This document shows positions 18,868-28,506 of a stretch of DNA of 64,000 nt, one piece after another. The stretch is taken from positions 334,632-398,631 of the forward strand of contig NZ_LNXS01000054.1 in the NCBI RefSeq assembly GCF_001467525.1, given 5' to 3'. The notes beneath the pieces were generated by a model, which had not been told where the DNA came from, made no database searches, and worked only from the letters and a program-made list of their open reading frames with translations. A program made the translations under genes and the position numbers. Position 1 is the first letter of the stretch. Each line of letters opens with the position of its first letter. This DNA is from Legionella anisa. GTDB taxonomy: Bacteria > Pseudomonadota > Gammaproteobacteria > Legionellales > Legionellaceae.

Positions 18868-19149
18868 AAACTTCCCCTGTATTTTGATAACATGCCTTTG
18901 TTTTTTACTAAATGCTAAATTTAGCTTGCTCGTTAATGTAATTTAATTTTACTAAATTGTCGATGGATCGAAGGATGTTTATCCCTTAAAATTTTTAAAT
19001 TGCATAAAAAAATCAAGTACATTAGAATGAGCGTGCATAAGCTAAGGGACCGAATCAACATCTTACAACGTGCCACTAAAGATTGATTAAAAACGATTGT
19101 ATTAAGGAAAAATTTGTGTTGATTTAGATGGGAATAAGGAGTGATACCC

Positions 19150-20226
19150 ATGTACTTGTTGCCTTTTGAACAAGCGCTTGCTGGAAAAAAAATATTGGTC
19201 ACAGGACATACAGGGTTTACAGGGGGGTGGACTTGTCTTTGGCTGCAACAGATTGGGGCCTCCGTTGCGGGCTTTTCTCTTCCCCCTGACACGAAACCCT
19301 CATTGTTTGATGCCTTACAGTTGGAAGGTTCTGTTTTAACAACTTTTGGCGATATTTGTCATTTTGATGAATTCTTTCATGCAGTGGAACAATTTCAGCC
19401 TGATGTTATTTTGCATTTAGCAGCTCAATCGTTAGTCAGACGCTCTTATCATCTCCCTGTTCGAACTTTTCACGTGAATACTCAAGGAACAGTTCATGTT
19501 TTAGAAGTGGCACGTTTGATCAAAAGCGTGCGGGCTGTGCTCTGTGTTACCACAGATAAAGTGTATCAAAACCACGAATGGTTATGGCCTTATCGTGAGA
19601 ATGATCCACTTGGTGGAAAAGATCCCTACAGCGCATCTAAAGCTGCAGCTGAAATGGTGATTCATAGTTATTCTACTTCTTATCCCTTCGCAGAAGGCAA
19701 GGGGCCTGCCATTGCTACCGCTCGTGGTGGCAATATTATCGGAGGTGGTGATTGGTCTGAAGATCGTTTGATTCCTGATTTTGTCCGAGCGATTATTGAA
19801 AATACTACCTTAACATTGCGCTTTCCTGATGCAACACGTCCTTGGCAACATGTGCTTGCTTTAACTCACGGTTACCTTATGTTAATGGCAGGGTTGCTCT
19901 CTGAACAACCCAATCGTTTCAGCCGTTCCTGGAATTTAGGACCACAAGAATCCTCTCAATATACCGTGAGGAACATGCTCGATCTTATAGGCCAACACTG
20001 GGCTTACCCCGAATTAAATTACATGGAAAGTCCTTTGCCAGAAGCAGGCTCACTGGCTTTGGATAGCACGCTTGCTAGAGAAACGCTTGGTTGGCGTCCT
20101 GTCTGGAATACACAACGCATGATCGCTGAAACAGCAATGTGGTACCGTGATTATTATCAAAATCCCAGCAATGCACGCCAACTCACATTAAATCAAATTC
20201 AATCATGGCGTGAAGGGATTGAATGA
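19150..20226 (+). CDS. rfbG: CDP-glucose 4,6-dehydratase
   Basis: 358 residues from the ATG at 19150, which has AAGGAG eight bases upstream; a GTG at 19141 is in frame but sits on that site. The NAD motif is GHTGFTGGW. VTTDKVYQN has the Thr-Asp-Lys typical of CDP-glucose dehydratases, and YSASKAAAE gives the Tyr/Lys pair; RGGNIIGGGDWSEDRLIPD is another RfbG hallmark. It produces CDP-4-keto-6-deoxyglucose. It starts a rightward operon with a reductase-like gene, a GT2 and rfbF. Confidence 0.93.
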   Translation: MYLLPFEQALAGKKILVTGHTGFTGGWTCLWLQQIGASVAGFSLPPDTKPSLFDALQLEGSVLTTFGDICHFDEFFHAVEQFQPDVILHLAAQSLVRRSYHLPVRTFHVNTQGTVHVLEVARLIKSVRAVLCVTTDKVYQNHEWLWPYRENDPLGGKDPYSASKAAAEMVIHSYSTSYPFAEGKGPAIATARGGNIIGGGDWSEDRLIPDFVRAIIENTTLTLRFPDATRPWQHVLALTHGYLMLMAGLLSEQPNRFSRSWNLGPQESSQYTVRNMLDLIGQHWAYPELNYMESPLPEAGSLALDSTLARETLGWRPVWNTQRMIAETAMWYRDYYQNPSNARQLTLNQIQSWREGIE

Positions 20227-21095
20227 TGAACGTTATTATAGGTGCACGTAGTCGTTTAGGCCGCTCATTGGCACAATTCTTATCGCTCGATAGATCCATT
20301 CTTTTAGATCGTAAGATCTACGATGAATGGTGGCGAGAGAATAGTGCAGATAAAATCTCATATTTTTTCGAAGATCTGCATAAAAAATGGAGAGTTAATA
20401 CGGGTGAGCAAACACCGGTGTTATTTGTCCCTGCAGGGATACTTGATCCCAATCGATCGGAGAGGGAACATATCCAGGTTAACTTCTCATTAGCTAAAAA
20501 CATAATAGAAGGAGCAGGTCGATTAGGTTTCCAGACGGTGACTTTTGGCACAGTAATGGAAACGTTAATTGGTTCTCAGACGAGCAATCCCTATATTGCA
20601 AGCAAAACGCGTCTAGGGGACTATGTTACTGATTATTCAGTGAAGCATGCGACAGCATTACATATCCGTCTTCATACTCTATATGGAGTGGGGTTGCCCA
20701 GCCCGTTTATGTTTCTTGGGCAAGTACTTCATGCTCTTTTGCATCACATCGATTTTAAAATGTCACCAGGAAATCAATTACGGGAATATCATCACATTGA
20801 TGATGATGTACGTGCACTAATTAATTTAGTTCTTCTTAAGAAAAGTGGTGTTATTGAGTTAAGTCATGGACAGCCATTAACTTTAAAAGCCCTTGCTCAT
20901 TACATTTTTGCTGCGTTTGGATGTTTGGAGTTACTACAGGTTGGCGCCTTATCTGAACCCCTAAAAGATAACTGTCATCAAGTGTTTTCCCGCTCTACTT
21001 TTTTACGGGATGAAACGTTTAGGGATTCTTTTCCCGCTATTGTTTCCTATTTACGGTCATGTCTACAGTACATCAAGGAGGGTGAGCATGTCTAA
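20223..21095 (+). CDS. SDR-family NDP-sugar epimerase/reductase
   Basis: 290 residues beginning with a Rossmann motif (GARSRLGRSL) and keeping a YIASKTRLG segment with the YxxxK pair. The start codon overlaps the rfbG stop (ATGA), so the two are translationally coupled. This points to reduction or epimerisation of CDP-4-keto-6-deoxyglucose, as in CDP-abequose or CDP-6-deoxyhexose synthases. No RfbH-type 3-dehydrase gene was found, so a 3,6-dideoxy sugar is unlikely from this locus alone. The exact product sugar cannot be read from sequence. Confidence 0.75.
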   Translation: MMNVIIGARSRLGRSLAQFLSLDRSILLDRKIYDEWWRENSADKISYFFEDLHKKWRVNTGEQTPVLFVPAGILDPNRSEREHIQVNFSLAKNIIEGAGRLGFQTVTFGTVMETLIGSQTSNPYIASKTRLGDYVTDYSVKHATALHIRLHTLYGVGLPSPFMFLGQVLHALLHHIDFKMSPGNQLREYHHIDDDVRALINLVLLKKSGVIELSHGQPLTLKALAHYIFAAFGCLELLQVGALSEPLKDNCHQVFSRSTFLRDETFRDSFPAIVSYLRSCLQYIKEGEHV

Positions 21096-22077
21096 ATTAG
21101 AAGAGACAAATCCAAAACAACAAAGACTACCGTTAATTTCCATCTCTATTCCTGTTTTAAATGAAGCGCTTAATTTAGATGCTCTTTATGAACGCTTATT
21201 CTCTTTAGGTACACGATTGGCAGGGAAATGCCATTTAGAATTTGTATTCTCTGATAATCATTCTAATGATGAAACCTGGGACAAGTTATCTGCTTTGGCG
21301 ACAAAAGATCAACGAATAAAAGCCATTCGATTTTCTAAAAATTTTGGATTTCAACGTTCTATTCTTGCCAATTATTTTCATACGCGCGGCGATGCAGTGA
21401 TGCAGATTGATGCTGATTTGCAAGACCCTCCCGAAATGTTGGAAGATTTTTTTGGATATTGGCAAAAAGGGTACATGGTGGTTTATGGTATTCGCAAAAA
21501 ACGACAAGAAAGCTGGCTATTAAATAAGTTCCGACAATTTGGTTATTGGGTAATTGATAAAATTAGTGAACATCCGATACCGAGAGATGCGGGAGATTTC
21601 AGGCTTATCGATCGTAAGGTAATCACCGCACTTTCTCAAATAAAAACCTCAAACCCTTATATTCGTGGGATGATAGCAAACTTAGGATTCAAACAAATCG
21701 GAATTCCTTACGAACGTGAAGCGCGCGTTGCTGGTCATAGTAAATTCAATATTCCCCGTCTTGTCAGTTTGGGATTAACTGCCGTTTTTAATCATTCGTC
21801 GGTTCCGCTTCGGTTTGCTTCCTTTACTGGTATTTTGATGCTTGTCATGAGTTTGTTGGGAAGTATTTACTATGTTTTTTTGAGGGCGCTATATCCTGAT
21901 TTACCACGAGGCCTTGCCAGTATTCACATACTCGTTCTTTTTGGCATCGGTTTAAACTCTATTTTATTAGGTATCATTGGAGAATACTTGCTACGCATTT
22001 ATCTTACTTTGCGTTCTGAACCTATTGCTGTTATTGAACAAAGCCTTAATTTTTCTGAAACGGAACTTAAATATTAA
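21088..22077 (+). CDS. GT2 polyprenyl-phosphate glycosyltransferase (GtrB/DPM1-like)
   Basis: 329 residues from the ATG at 21088, preceded by AAGGAGGGTGAGC; the upstream in-frame extension is rejected. The GT2 domain begins SISIPVLNEALNLDALYERL and has QIDADLQDPPE, the metal-binding DxD motif of the dolichol-phosphate mannosyltransferase and GtrB group. Two C-terminal spans (around 240-310) are as in GtrB/ArnC. The expected reaction transfers a sugar to undecaprenyl phosphate on the cytoplasmic face, supplying donors for periplasmic GT-C enzymes. It overlaps the reductase gene by eight bases. Confidence 0.85.
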   Translation: MSKLEETNPKQQRLPLISISIPVLNEALNLDALYERLFSLGTRLAGKCHLEFVFSDNHSNDETWDKLSALATKDQRIKAIRFSKNFGFQRSILANYFHTRGDAVMQIDADLQDPPEMLEDFFGYWQKGYMVVYGIRKKRQESWLLNKFRQFGYWVIDKISEHPIPRDAGDFRLIDRKVITALSQIKTSNPYIRGMIANLGFKQIGIPYEREARVAGHSKFNIPRLVSLGLTAVFNHSSVPLRFASFTGILMLVMSLLGSIYYVFLRALYPDLPRGLASIHILVLFGIGLNSILLGIIGEYLLRIYLTLRSEPIAVIEQSLNFSETELKY

Positions 22078-22090
22078 CTAGGACAATATT

Positions 22091-22867
22091 ATGAAAGCAG
22101 TTATTCTTGCTGGCGGATTAGGAACAAGAATCGCAGAAGAATCCGATTTAAAACCAAAACCTATGGTAGAAATCGGGGGGCGACCTTTACTATGGCATAT
22201 TATGAAAACTTATGCACATCATGGTGTCAATGATTTTATCATTTGTCTTGGCTATAAAGGATATCTCATTAAAGAATTCTTTTTTAATTATTATCGCCAT
22301 ATGTCAAATATGTCGATTGATCTCCAGACAGGAGAGTATCAAGTTTTGGATAATCGATCAGAAAACTGGCGCATCACACTGATTGATACAGGATCCGAAA
22401 CCATGACAGGAGGACGATTGAAGCGAGTAGCACCTTATTTGGATAATGAAACATTTTGCCTAACCTATGGTGATGGTTTAGCAGATATTGATATTACCAA
22501 GAGTCTAGTATTTCATCGACAGCAAGGAAAATTAGCTACCGTTACTGCCGTTCAGCCTCCAGGCCGTTTTGGCGTATTGAATCTTGATTCTCGTAATCAA
22601 GTACTCAGTTTTGAAGAAAAACCGAGTGACGAAATTGGCTGGATTAATGGTGGTTTTTTTGTGCTTGAACCGCAGGTAATTGAATACATCCAAGATGATA
22701 CTATTTCATGGGAACGCGAACCTCTCGCTAATTTAGCACGTGATGGCCATTTAGCTGCATACATTCATAATGGTTTCTGGCAGCCATGCGATACATTACG
22801 TGATAAAAGGATGCTCGAGCAACTTTGGAATCAAGGCAATGCGCCTTGGCAACTATGGGTAAACTAA
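22091..22867 (+). CDS. rfbF: Glucose-1-phosphate cytidylyltransferase
   Basis: 258 residues, matching RfbF in length. The N-terminal LAGGLGTRIAEESDLKPKPM is the nucleotide-binding signature of cytidylyltransferases of this family, and LTYGDGLADID and GGFFVLEPQVIEYI are also typical. It makes CDP-glucose, the substrate of RfbG encoded 2 kb upstream in the same operon. The stop codon overlaps the next start by one base. Confidence 0.94.
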   Translation: MKAVILAGGLGTRIAEESDLKPKPMVEIGGRPLLWHIMKTYAHHGVNDFIICLGYKGYLIKEFFFNYYRHMSNMSIDLQTGEYQVLDNRSENWRITLIDTGSETMTGGRLKRVAPYLDNETFCLTYGDGLADIDITKSLVFHRQQGKLATVTAVQPPGRFGVLNLDSRNQVLSFEEKPSDEIGWINGGFFVLEPQVIEYIQDDTISWEREPLANLARDGHLAAYIHNGFWQPCDTLRDKRMLEQLWNQGNAPWQLWVN

Positions 22868-23886
22868 TGACCAAGAAAAAATCCCATTGGCTTCGGCACA
22901 TTTTAGGTCTGTTATTAACCATAATTTGTCTTGGTGTAATCTTTAAGAATGTGGATCTCAAAGGCTTAAAAACAGCCTTGGCACAATTTCATTGGGGCTA
23001 TTTGATACCCGCTGTTTTATCTCTTTTAGTTGGCTATTCATTCCGCGTGCTACGTTGGGCTATTATGCTGCAATCTGCTGGATCAAAGATCAAAGTTAGA
23101 ACTTGCGTTGCACCATTTTTTGGTTCTTTCGCATTGAATAATGTATTACCACTGCGTCTTGGCGACGCGATGAGGGCTTTTATCTTTCCATCAGCTATAG
23201 GTGTTGACAAAATCACAGCAACCAGCAGCCTCTTAATAGAGCGTTTGATTGATTTAATGACATTATTAGCCTGCTTACTTATTAGTTTATTGATTATTAA
23301 AGATATAAAACTGCCCTCTTGGTTAGTACATTCCATAGTGAGTTTGGTGATTTTAGGGGGCACTACGTTTATCTTTTTATTACTGTTTAGTGCTAAAATT
23401 GCGAAAATAATCATGCAATCGGTGAGTAAAAACTCAGGAAAAGAAACGTTGCTAAGAAAACTATTAGCTCTATTCGCGAAGCTTCTTCAAGATATTACCT
23501 TAATGTCCAAAAGTTCAGTACTCTTAACTTTGTTTGGATTGTCTTTATTGGCATGGTTTTTTGAATCCGGGTTATACCTATTTATACTCATGGGATTTGA
23601 CCTCAGTAAGGGGCTTAGCTTAGCTGTCCTCATCATGGCTATGGTTACCTTATCTACATTGCTCCCTTCTTCTCCTGGGTATATTGGTCCTTTTCACTTA
23701 GCTGCTTTTACTGCGTTAACCATGTTAGGCGACAGCACGGAACAAGCCGCCAGTTATGCGGTTTTGGCTCATATTACACTTTGGTTGCCAATCACAGTGA
23801 TAGGTGGCCTCGTTGTATTATTTACCCCTGAGTTATTCCGTGCTGTATGGCGATACTCGAGTAAAAGTAATACCGGTTTTAACTAA
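22867..23886 (+). CDS. YbhN / lysylphosphatidylglycerol-synthase-TM-like membrane protein
   Basis: 339 residues starting at the ATG that overlaps the rfbF stop (TAATG). Six to eight hydrophobic spans are visible, with FRVLRWAIML and NNVLPLRLGDAMRAF, which mark the UPF0104/LPG_synthase_TM family. Members are integral membrane proteins, several proposed to move lipids or lipid-linked substrates. Here it follows a polyprenyl-phosphate glycosyltransferase and a nucleotide-sugar gene. It may therefore help flip or handle a lipid-linked sugar, which is inference. Confidence 0.8.
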   Translation: MTKKKSHWLRHILGLLLTIICLGVIFKNVDLKGLKTALAQFHWGYLIPAVLSLLVGYSFRVLRWAIMLQSAGSKIKVRTCVAPFFGSFALNNVLPLRLGDAMRAFIFPSAIGVDKITATSSLLIERLIDLMTLLACLLISLLIIKDIKLPSWLVHSIVSLVILGGTTFIFLLLFSAKIAKIIMQSVSKNSGKETLLRKLLALFAKLLQDITLMSKSSVLLTLFGLSLLAWFFESGLYLFILMGFDLSKGLSLAVLIMAMVTLSTLLPSSPGYIGPFHLAAFTALTMLGDSTEQAASYAVLAHITLWLPITVIGGLVVLFTPELFRAVWRYSSKSNTGFN

Positions 23887-23904
23887 TCATTAAGGTATGG
23901 ATAC

Positions 23905-25269
23905 ATGGAACACTATGATGTTGTTATTATTGGCGCAGGATTTACTGGACTTACTGCAGCTTATGTTCTATCAAAGCAGGGATATCGTGTGCGCGTCATT
24001 GAAGTAGATGATACACCTGGAGGTTTAGCAGGGACATTTGAATTTGCAGATGGAGTTAGATTAGAAAAATTTTACCATCATTGGTTTAATAACGATCTGC
24101 ATGTTCCTGAATTGGTAAAAGAATTGGGCATGCAAGAGGACATTATCACATTACCTTCCCGTACTGGTATGTATTTTAACGGTCGAATGTGGAAATTATC
24201 GACCCCCATGGATTTGCTCCGCTTCAAAGCATTATCTTTTATAGATCGCATTCGCTTAGGCTTACTTGTCTTTCAAGTACGCAAAGTAAAGAATTGGCAA
24301 AAAATTGAACATTTGACGATCCGTGAATGGTTAGAACCACTATGTGGTAAAAACGTATATCGAACCGTCTGGGAACCTTTAATTACGTCCAAATTTTCCC
24401 TCTTTGCTGAAGAAGTATCTGCTGTTTGGTTTTGGAAAAAGTTATTACTGCGGGGCAGTACGCGCGATAAAAAAGGAGGGGAGGAGCTTGCTTATTTTAA
24501 AGGCGGATTTGGACGTCTTGCAGAAGCAATGGTTAAGGCAATACACGCAGCCGGAGGTACTGTTAGCTTTAACGAAAAAGTAATCAGCGTCAACAACCAG
24601 GACCAATATCTAAGCTCAGTGACTACAAATCAAGGAGTTATTGGGGGGAAACAATTTCTTTTTACTCCTGCTTTTTCCATCATTGCCAATTTGTTTGAAG
24701 GTACTGCTGATCCTATTTGGATTGAACGCCTAAGAAGGGTTAAATATTTAGGTAATCTATGTCTCGTCTTACGCTTAAAAGAAAGTTTATCAAATATTTA
24801 TTGGACGAATGTTAATGATCCCGGGTTTCCTTTTGTGGGAGTGATAGAACATACCAATTTCGATTCTCCTGATAACTATCGTGGAACACATATTGCGTTT
24901 TTATCCCGCTATCTCGCAGTTGAGGATCCGCTCTGGAACTATAGCGATGAACAATATCTTGAATTTGCTCTACAGCATTTAAAACGTATGTTTCCTAAGC
25001 TTGATCGAAGTTGGATTTTAGAATACAAATTATGGCGTGCTGAATATGCACAACCAGTTACCGAACGAAACTATTCACAGTATTTACCTAATGAGAAAAC
25101 ACCATATTCTAATGCGTGGATATCTACTATGGCTCATATCTACCCTGAAGATCGCGGAACTAATTATGCAATTCGTGAAGGACGAAATATTGCTGAGAAA
25201 ATAAGGTTGGGTCTTTTAAGTACTCCAATGGAAAATGTAAATTCTACCAAAGTATGCGAGATGGTATAG
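23905..25269 (+). CDS. FAD-dependent amine-oxidase-like oxidoreductase
   Basis: 454 residues with an N-terminal dinucleotide-binding motif, VVIIGAGFTGLTAAYVLSKQ, and a second VIEVDDTPGGLAGTF element, as in the protoporphyrinogen oxidase, phytoene desaturase and UDP-galactopyranose mutase superfamily. FYHHWFNND near 50 is common in a subset found in polysaccharide loci. The reaction is unknown; a redox or mutase step on a lipid-linked or nucleotide-linked sugar is possible. It sits 18 bases after the YbhN-like gene, so it is probably in the same operon. Confidence 0.78.
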   Translation: MEHYDVVIIGAGFTGLTAAYVLSKQGYRVRVIEVDDTPGGLAGTFEFADGVRLEKFYHHWFNNDLHVPELVKELGMQEDIITLPSRTGMYFNGRMWKLSTPMDLLRFKALSFIDRIRLGLLVFQVRKVKNWQKIEHLTIREWLEPLCGKNVYRTVWEPLITSKFSLFAEEVSAVWFWKKLLLRGSTRDKKGGEELAYFKGGFGRLAEAMVKAIHAAGGTVSFNEKVISVNNQDQYLSSVTTNQGVIGGKQFLFTPAFSIIANLFEGTADPIWIERLRRVKYLGNLCLVLRLKESLSNIYWTNVNDPGFPFVGVIEHTNFDSPDNYRGTHIAFLSRYLAVEDPLWNYSDEQYLEFALQHLKRMFPKLDRSWILEYKLWRAEYAQPVTERNYSQYLPNEKTPYSNAWISTMAHIYPEDRGTNYAIREGRNIAEKIRLGLLSTPMENVNSTKVCEMV

Positions 25270-25346
25270 CTGACATATAGAGGTGGGCAAGGAAATAAAA
25301 TTTATTTACATCATTATACTTTTAAGACTATTAAAGGGATTTTATT

Positions 25347-26816
25347 ATGTTGTTTACCACCCCAATATTTTTATTTTTCTTTCTACCGATTTTTATTTCC
25401 CTATATTATCTATGCCCAGCTCAAGGAGAATGGCGCAATGTGTTTGCGTTAATTGGAAGTATTATTTTTTTTTCTTGGGGGGAGCCGGTTTATGTTTTTC
25501 TTTTATTGGTCTTGGTTTATTTTGATTATCTTTTGTCAAAAGCTATATCGACAACATCTCCTCTAACCCTTCCAAGAAAAAAAATACTTTTAGGTTTGGG
25601 TATTTTGCTGAACGTGAGTATCTTGATCGGATTCAAATATACTGCATTTATACTTAAAGATATTTTGTATCCATTAAATTTATATCATGGAGTCTTGCCT
25701 GAAGGCCGTGGGCCATTATTATTAGGAATTTCTTTTATCACTTTTCATAAAATAAGTTATTTGGTAGATAGTTTTAAGGGTAGGGCTACTCCGCCGAGAA
25801 GTTTTTACGACTGCGCATTGTATATTTTTTTATTCCCTCAATTGATTGCAGGACCAATTATTCGATACCATGATATTGGTAACCAAATCCAAAAAAGGAC
25901 ATATCCTAGTTCATTGTTTTTAGTGGGATTTTTTCGTTTTTGTGTCGGATTTTCTAAAAAAATATTAATTGCTGATCAATTAGGATTCGTTGCTGACCGT
26001 ATTTTTGCTCTCCCTGTACCTGAGTTGTCTTTGGGGGCAGCCTGGGCGGGAGCCTTTTCTTATATGTTGCAAATTTATTTTGATTTTTCTGGATATTCGG
26101 ATATGGCCATTGGTTTAGGTGCTATGATGGGATTTCGTTTCCCTGAAAACTTTAATCAACCTTATTTATCTAGAAGTATCAGTGAATTTTGGCGACGGTG
26201 GCATATTAGTTTATCCAGCTGGATGCGTTTGTATTTGTACATTCCTCTTGGGGGTAATCGAGCTTCTAAGTTCAGGGCTTTTACAAATTTATGGATTGTT
26301 TTTCTGATTTCTGGTTTTTGGCATGGAGCGAATTGGACTTTTATCGCATGGGGAGCCTATTATGGTTTTTTCCTTTGCTTGGAAAAATATTGTTCAGAAC
26401 TCTATCCCAATCTAAAGGATTATTTTCCTGACATGTTGCGATTTGCGATGACGATGATCATTGTGTTATTTGGTTGGGTACTTTTTAGATCTCCTACATT
26501 GGCTTATGCCCTCGATTTTATAAAAGTGATGTTGGGCATTACCACGTTGAAATTTAATCCTCATCCCTGGGGCTTATTGATTGGTAACCGTGATTTGTTT
26601 TTATTACTTCTTGGTTCAATGATTGTATTTTTTAAAGTTCCTGGAACTACATTACGTTTACCATCGTGGTGGCATAGTGCTTGGAGCGATACGATGGTGA
26701 TACAGGGTATTAGGCAGCAATCATTTCTATTTGCTGCAACTGTGGTTTTGTTAGTATTGGCAACTATGGGGATGTTTAGTTCAGATTATACGCCTTTTCT
26801 TTATTTTAGGTTTTAG
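25347..26816 (+). CDS. MBOAT-family O-acyltransferase, AlgI-like
   Basis: 489 residues with about ten hydrophobic spans. The N terminus MLFTTPIFLFFFLPIF and the segment FWRRWHISLSSWMRLYLYIP are diagnostic of the AlgI/DltB group, and the catalytic histidine lies in SGFWHGANWTF. These proteins move acyl groups from a cytoplasmic donor across the membrane to a periplasmic acetyltransferase partner. The AlgJ-like gene starts three bases after its stop. The pair probably O-acetylates the exported polysaccharide. Confidence 0.92.
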   Translation: MLFTTPIFLFFFLPIFISLYYLCPAQGEWRNVFALIGSIIFFSWGEPVYVFLLLVLVYFDYLLSKAISTTSPLTLPRKKILLGLGILLNVSILIGFKYTAFILKDILYPLNLYHGVLPEGRGPLLLGISFITFHKISYLVDSFKGRATPPRSFYDCALYIFLFPQLIAGPIIRYHDIGNQIQKRTYPSSLFLVGFFRFCVGFSKKILIADQLGFVADRIFALPVPELSLGAAWAGAFSYMLQIYFDFSGYSDMAIGLGAMMGFRFPENFNQPYLSRSISEFWRRWHISLSSWMRLYLYIPLGGNRASKFRAFTNLWIVFLISGFWHGANWTFIAWGAYYGFFLCLEKYCSELYPNLKDYFPDMLRFAMTMIIVLFGWVLFRSPTLAYALDFIKVMLGITTLKFNPHPWGLLIGNRDLFLLLLGSMIVFFKVPGTTLRLPSWWHSAWSDTMVIQGIRQQSFLFAATVVLLVLATMGMFSSDYTPFLYFRF

Positions 26817-26819
26817 ATC

Positions 26820-28433
26820 ATGAACAATAAAGAAAAGGGATTTACTCGAATAGTTTCAATTATTATCGTACTGCTGTTATGTCTACCACCCCTTCAATCA
26901 GTTTTTCACATATTCCATGAAAAACCGTTGTATGGTTATGCGGAAAAAAATTTGGAAAAGCCCGGTAGTTTAGTAAAGGGTTGGTTTGATAGAAAATGGC
27001 AGAAATATTGGGAAAGCATGTTTGATGAGAAAGCGGGATTTAGAACAGTTCTAATTCGCGGTTTTAATGAATTATCTTTTCGTCTTTTTTCAGAGATGCC
27101 ACACCTAAACCTTTATTCTACCAAGGAACATGGACTGTACTTCAGAGTATCGATTGATCAATTAAACAATGCATACATAAATCGCAAGAAATTAACAAAG
27201 TCTTATAATGAATTTGCTAAAAAAGTTCAGAAGCTTCAACAATTGCTGGAAGCCAATGGCAAGCATTTTATCGTTGTTATTAGTAGTTCAAAACCTTATG
27301 TTCATCCCCAAGGGCTAGGCAAAAGATTATTGGTTTCTACAGATAAAAATCTATTTCGAGAAATAGCTAATCTTGGTTATGAGTTGAAAAGGCAAGGAGT
27401 GAATGTTATAGATTCTGCGCCGTTTTTGCGCACATTTTATCGGAAGAAGGCTATTGAAACCCATGCGAATACAGGAGTTCATTGGAACTATTATACAGGA
27501 TGCATGGTGGCTCAGCAGTTATTTTATAATTCCAAGAAGACCTTAATCGATATTCCTAAGCTTAAATGTGGTAATCCAATTTATAAAAAACCAGAAATGG
27601 TTGATTTGGATGGCTTATTGTTGATGAATGTATTTTCAAATGTTAATTTGGCAAAACCCAACCCATATCCCCAACCCTCCGCGAAATTTTTTGGTAATTA
27701 CCGACCTAAAATTCTTCTCGTAGGTGATAGTTTTATGGATCAAATGATACATGCACTGGATCGTTCAAAAGCTTATGAAAATTTAGTTTATTCACGCTAC
27801 TTCCAAACCCGAACACTTCATAAACCAGAACGTAGTTTCGTTTTTAATGATTTTCCTTCATTGACTGAACAACAAATTCAAGCGGATATACTAGACGATG
27901 TGATGAAGAGTGATTTGATTGTATTACAAATGGTTGATTACAATATTAATCGATTGGGCTACGGGTTTATAGATGCTTTATTAGAACGGTTAAAAAACAG
28001 TACTAATCCCGAGGTTCAATCCCATATACCCCCTATAGCTGGGATAAAAATTATTAACGTTAATAATGCATATCCTCAAGAAAAAAATGAGGAAAATTGG
28101 TGGTATTGGGTTAAGAATAAAATTATCTTTCAACTACAACCTCTGGATGTATTTTTAGAAATGAAAAGTACACGATTATATTTTGAATACGATCTTCATG
28201 GTGCACAACAATTAATCGTTTATTTGAAAGGAAAGGGTATTAAACATAAAATTATTATTGATCAGCCTACAAACGGAAAGAAGGCGGTCTATGATCAGAT
28301 ACTTGGTATTCCTCCTGCATCTCTAACCAGAATTATCATTATGGCAAATGGGACCGCAACGCGTTTAAGTGAAACTGATTCCAGACTTGCTGCTTATGCC
28401 ATTTTTAATCTAAAAATTATCCCAATAAGTTGA
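26820..28433 (+). CDS. AlgJ/AlgX-like SGNH O-acetyltransferase with extra C-terminal domain
   Basis: 537 residues. A single N-terminal anchor (about 10-30) precedes a periplasmic SGNH-like domain with ILLVGDSFMDQ (nucleophile serine near 304) and a THANTGVHWNYYTG segment. In AlgX-type enzymes the second segment usually has Asp two residues before the catalytic His; here that place is Gly. From about 405 a further domain of roughly 125 residues contains NWWYWV, FEYDLHGAQQL and NGTATRLSETDSRLAA. It aligns with the C terminus of the membrane protein encoded convergently at 28507-30834. It works with the MBOAT protein to acetylate glycan in the periplasm. Confidence 0.85.
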   Translation: MNNKEKGFTRIVSIIIVLLLCLPPLQSVFHIFHEKPLYGYAEKNLEKPGSLVKGWFDRKWQKYWESMFDEKAGFRTVLIRGFNELSFRLFSEMPHLNLYSTKEHGLYFRVSIDQLNNAYINRKKLTKSYNEFAKKVQKLQQLLEANGKHFIVVISSSKPYVHPQGLGKRLLVSTDKNLFREIANLGYELKRQGVNVIDSAPFLRTFYRKKAIETHANTGVHWNYYTGCMVAQQLFYNSKKTLIDIPKLKCGNPIYKKPEMVDLDGLLLMNVFSNVNLAKPNPYPQPSAKFFGNYRPKILLVGDSFMDQMIHALDRSKAYENLVYSRYFQTRTLHKPERSFVFNDFPSLTEQQIQADILDDVMKSDLIVLQMVDYNINRLGYGFIDALLERLKNSTNPEVQSHIPPIAGIKIINVNNAYPQEKNEENWWYWVKNKIIFQLQPLDVFLEMKSTRLYFEYDLHGAQQLIVYLKGKGIKHKIIIDQPTNGKKAVYDQILGIPPASLTRIIIMANGTATRLSETDSRLAAYAIFNLKIIPIS

Positions 28434-28506
28434 ACAATTGTGCTATCTCATAGTTCCGATACTACCTTTTTTCTATGGCAGTTTCCCCCAGCCTAAGACA
28501 AGAATC

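Noticed and set aside
18933-19292. 119-residue open frame on the minus strand over the manC-rfbG gap
   Set aside because: It covers the rfbG ribosome-binding site and N terminus and resembles no known protein.
23034-23414. 126-residue open frame on the minus strand
   Set aside because: It lies wholly inside the YbhN-like gene, with low-complexity composition typical of a shadow frame.
25283-25525. 80-residue open frame before the MBOAT gene
   Set aside because: It overlaps the start of the AlgI-like gene in another frame; that gene has strong family motifs.
28434-28506. Rho-independent terminator between the convergent AlgJ-like and polytopic genes
   Set aside because: No stable stem followed by a U tract could be found in these 73 bases.
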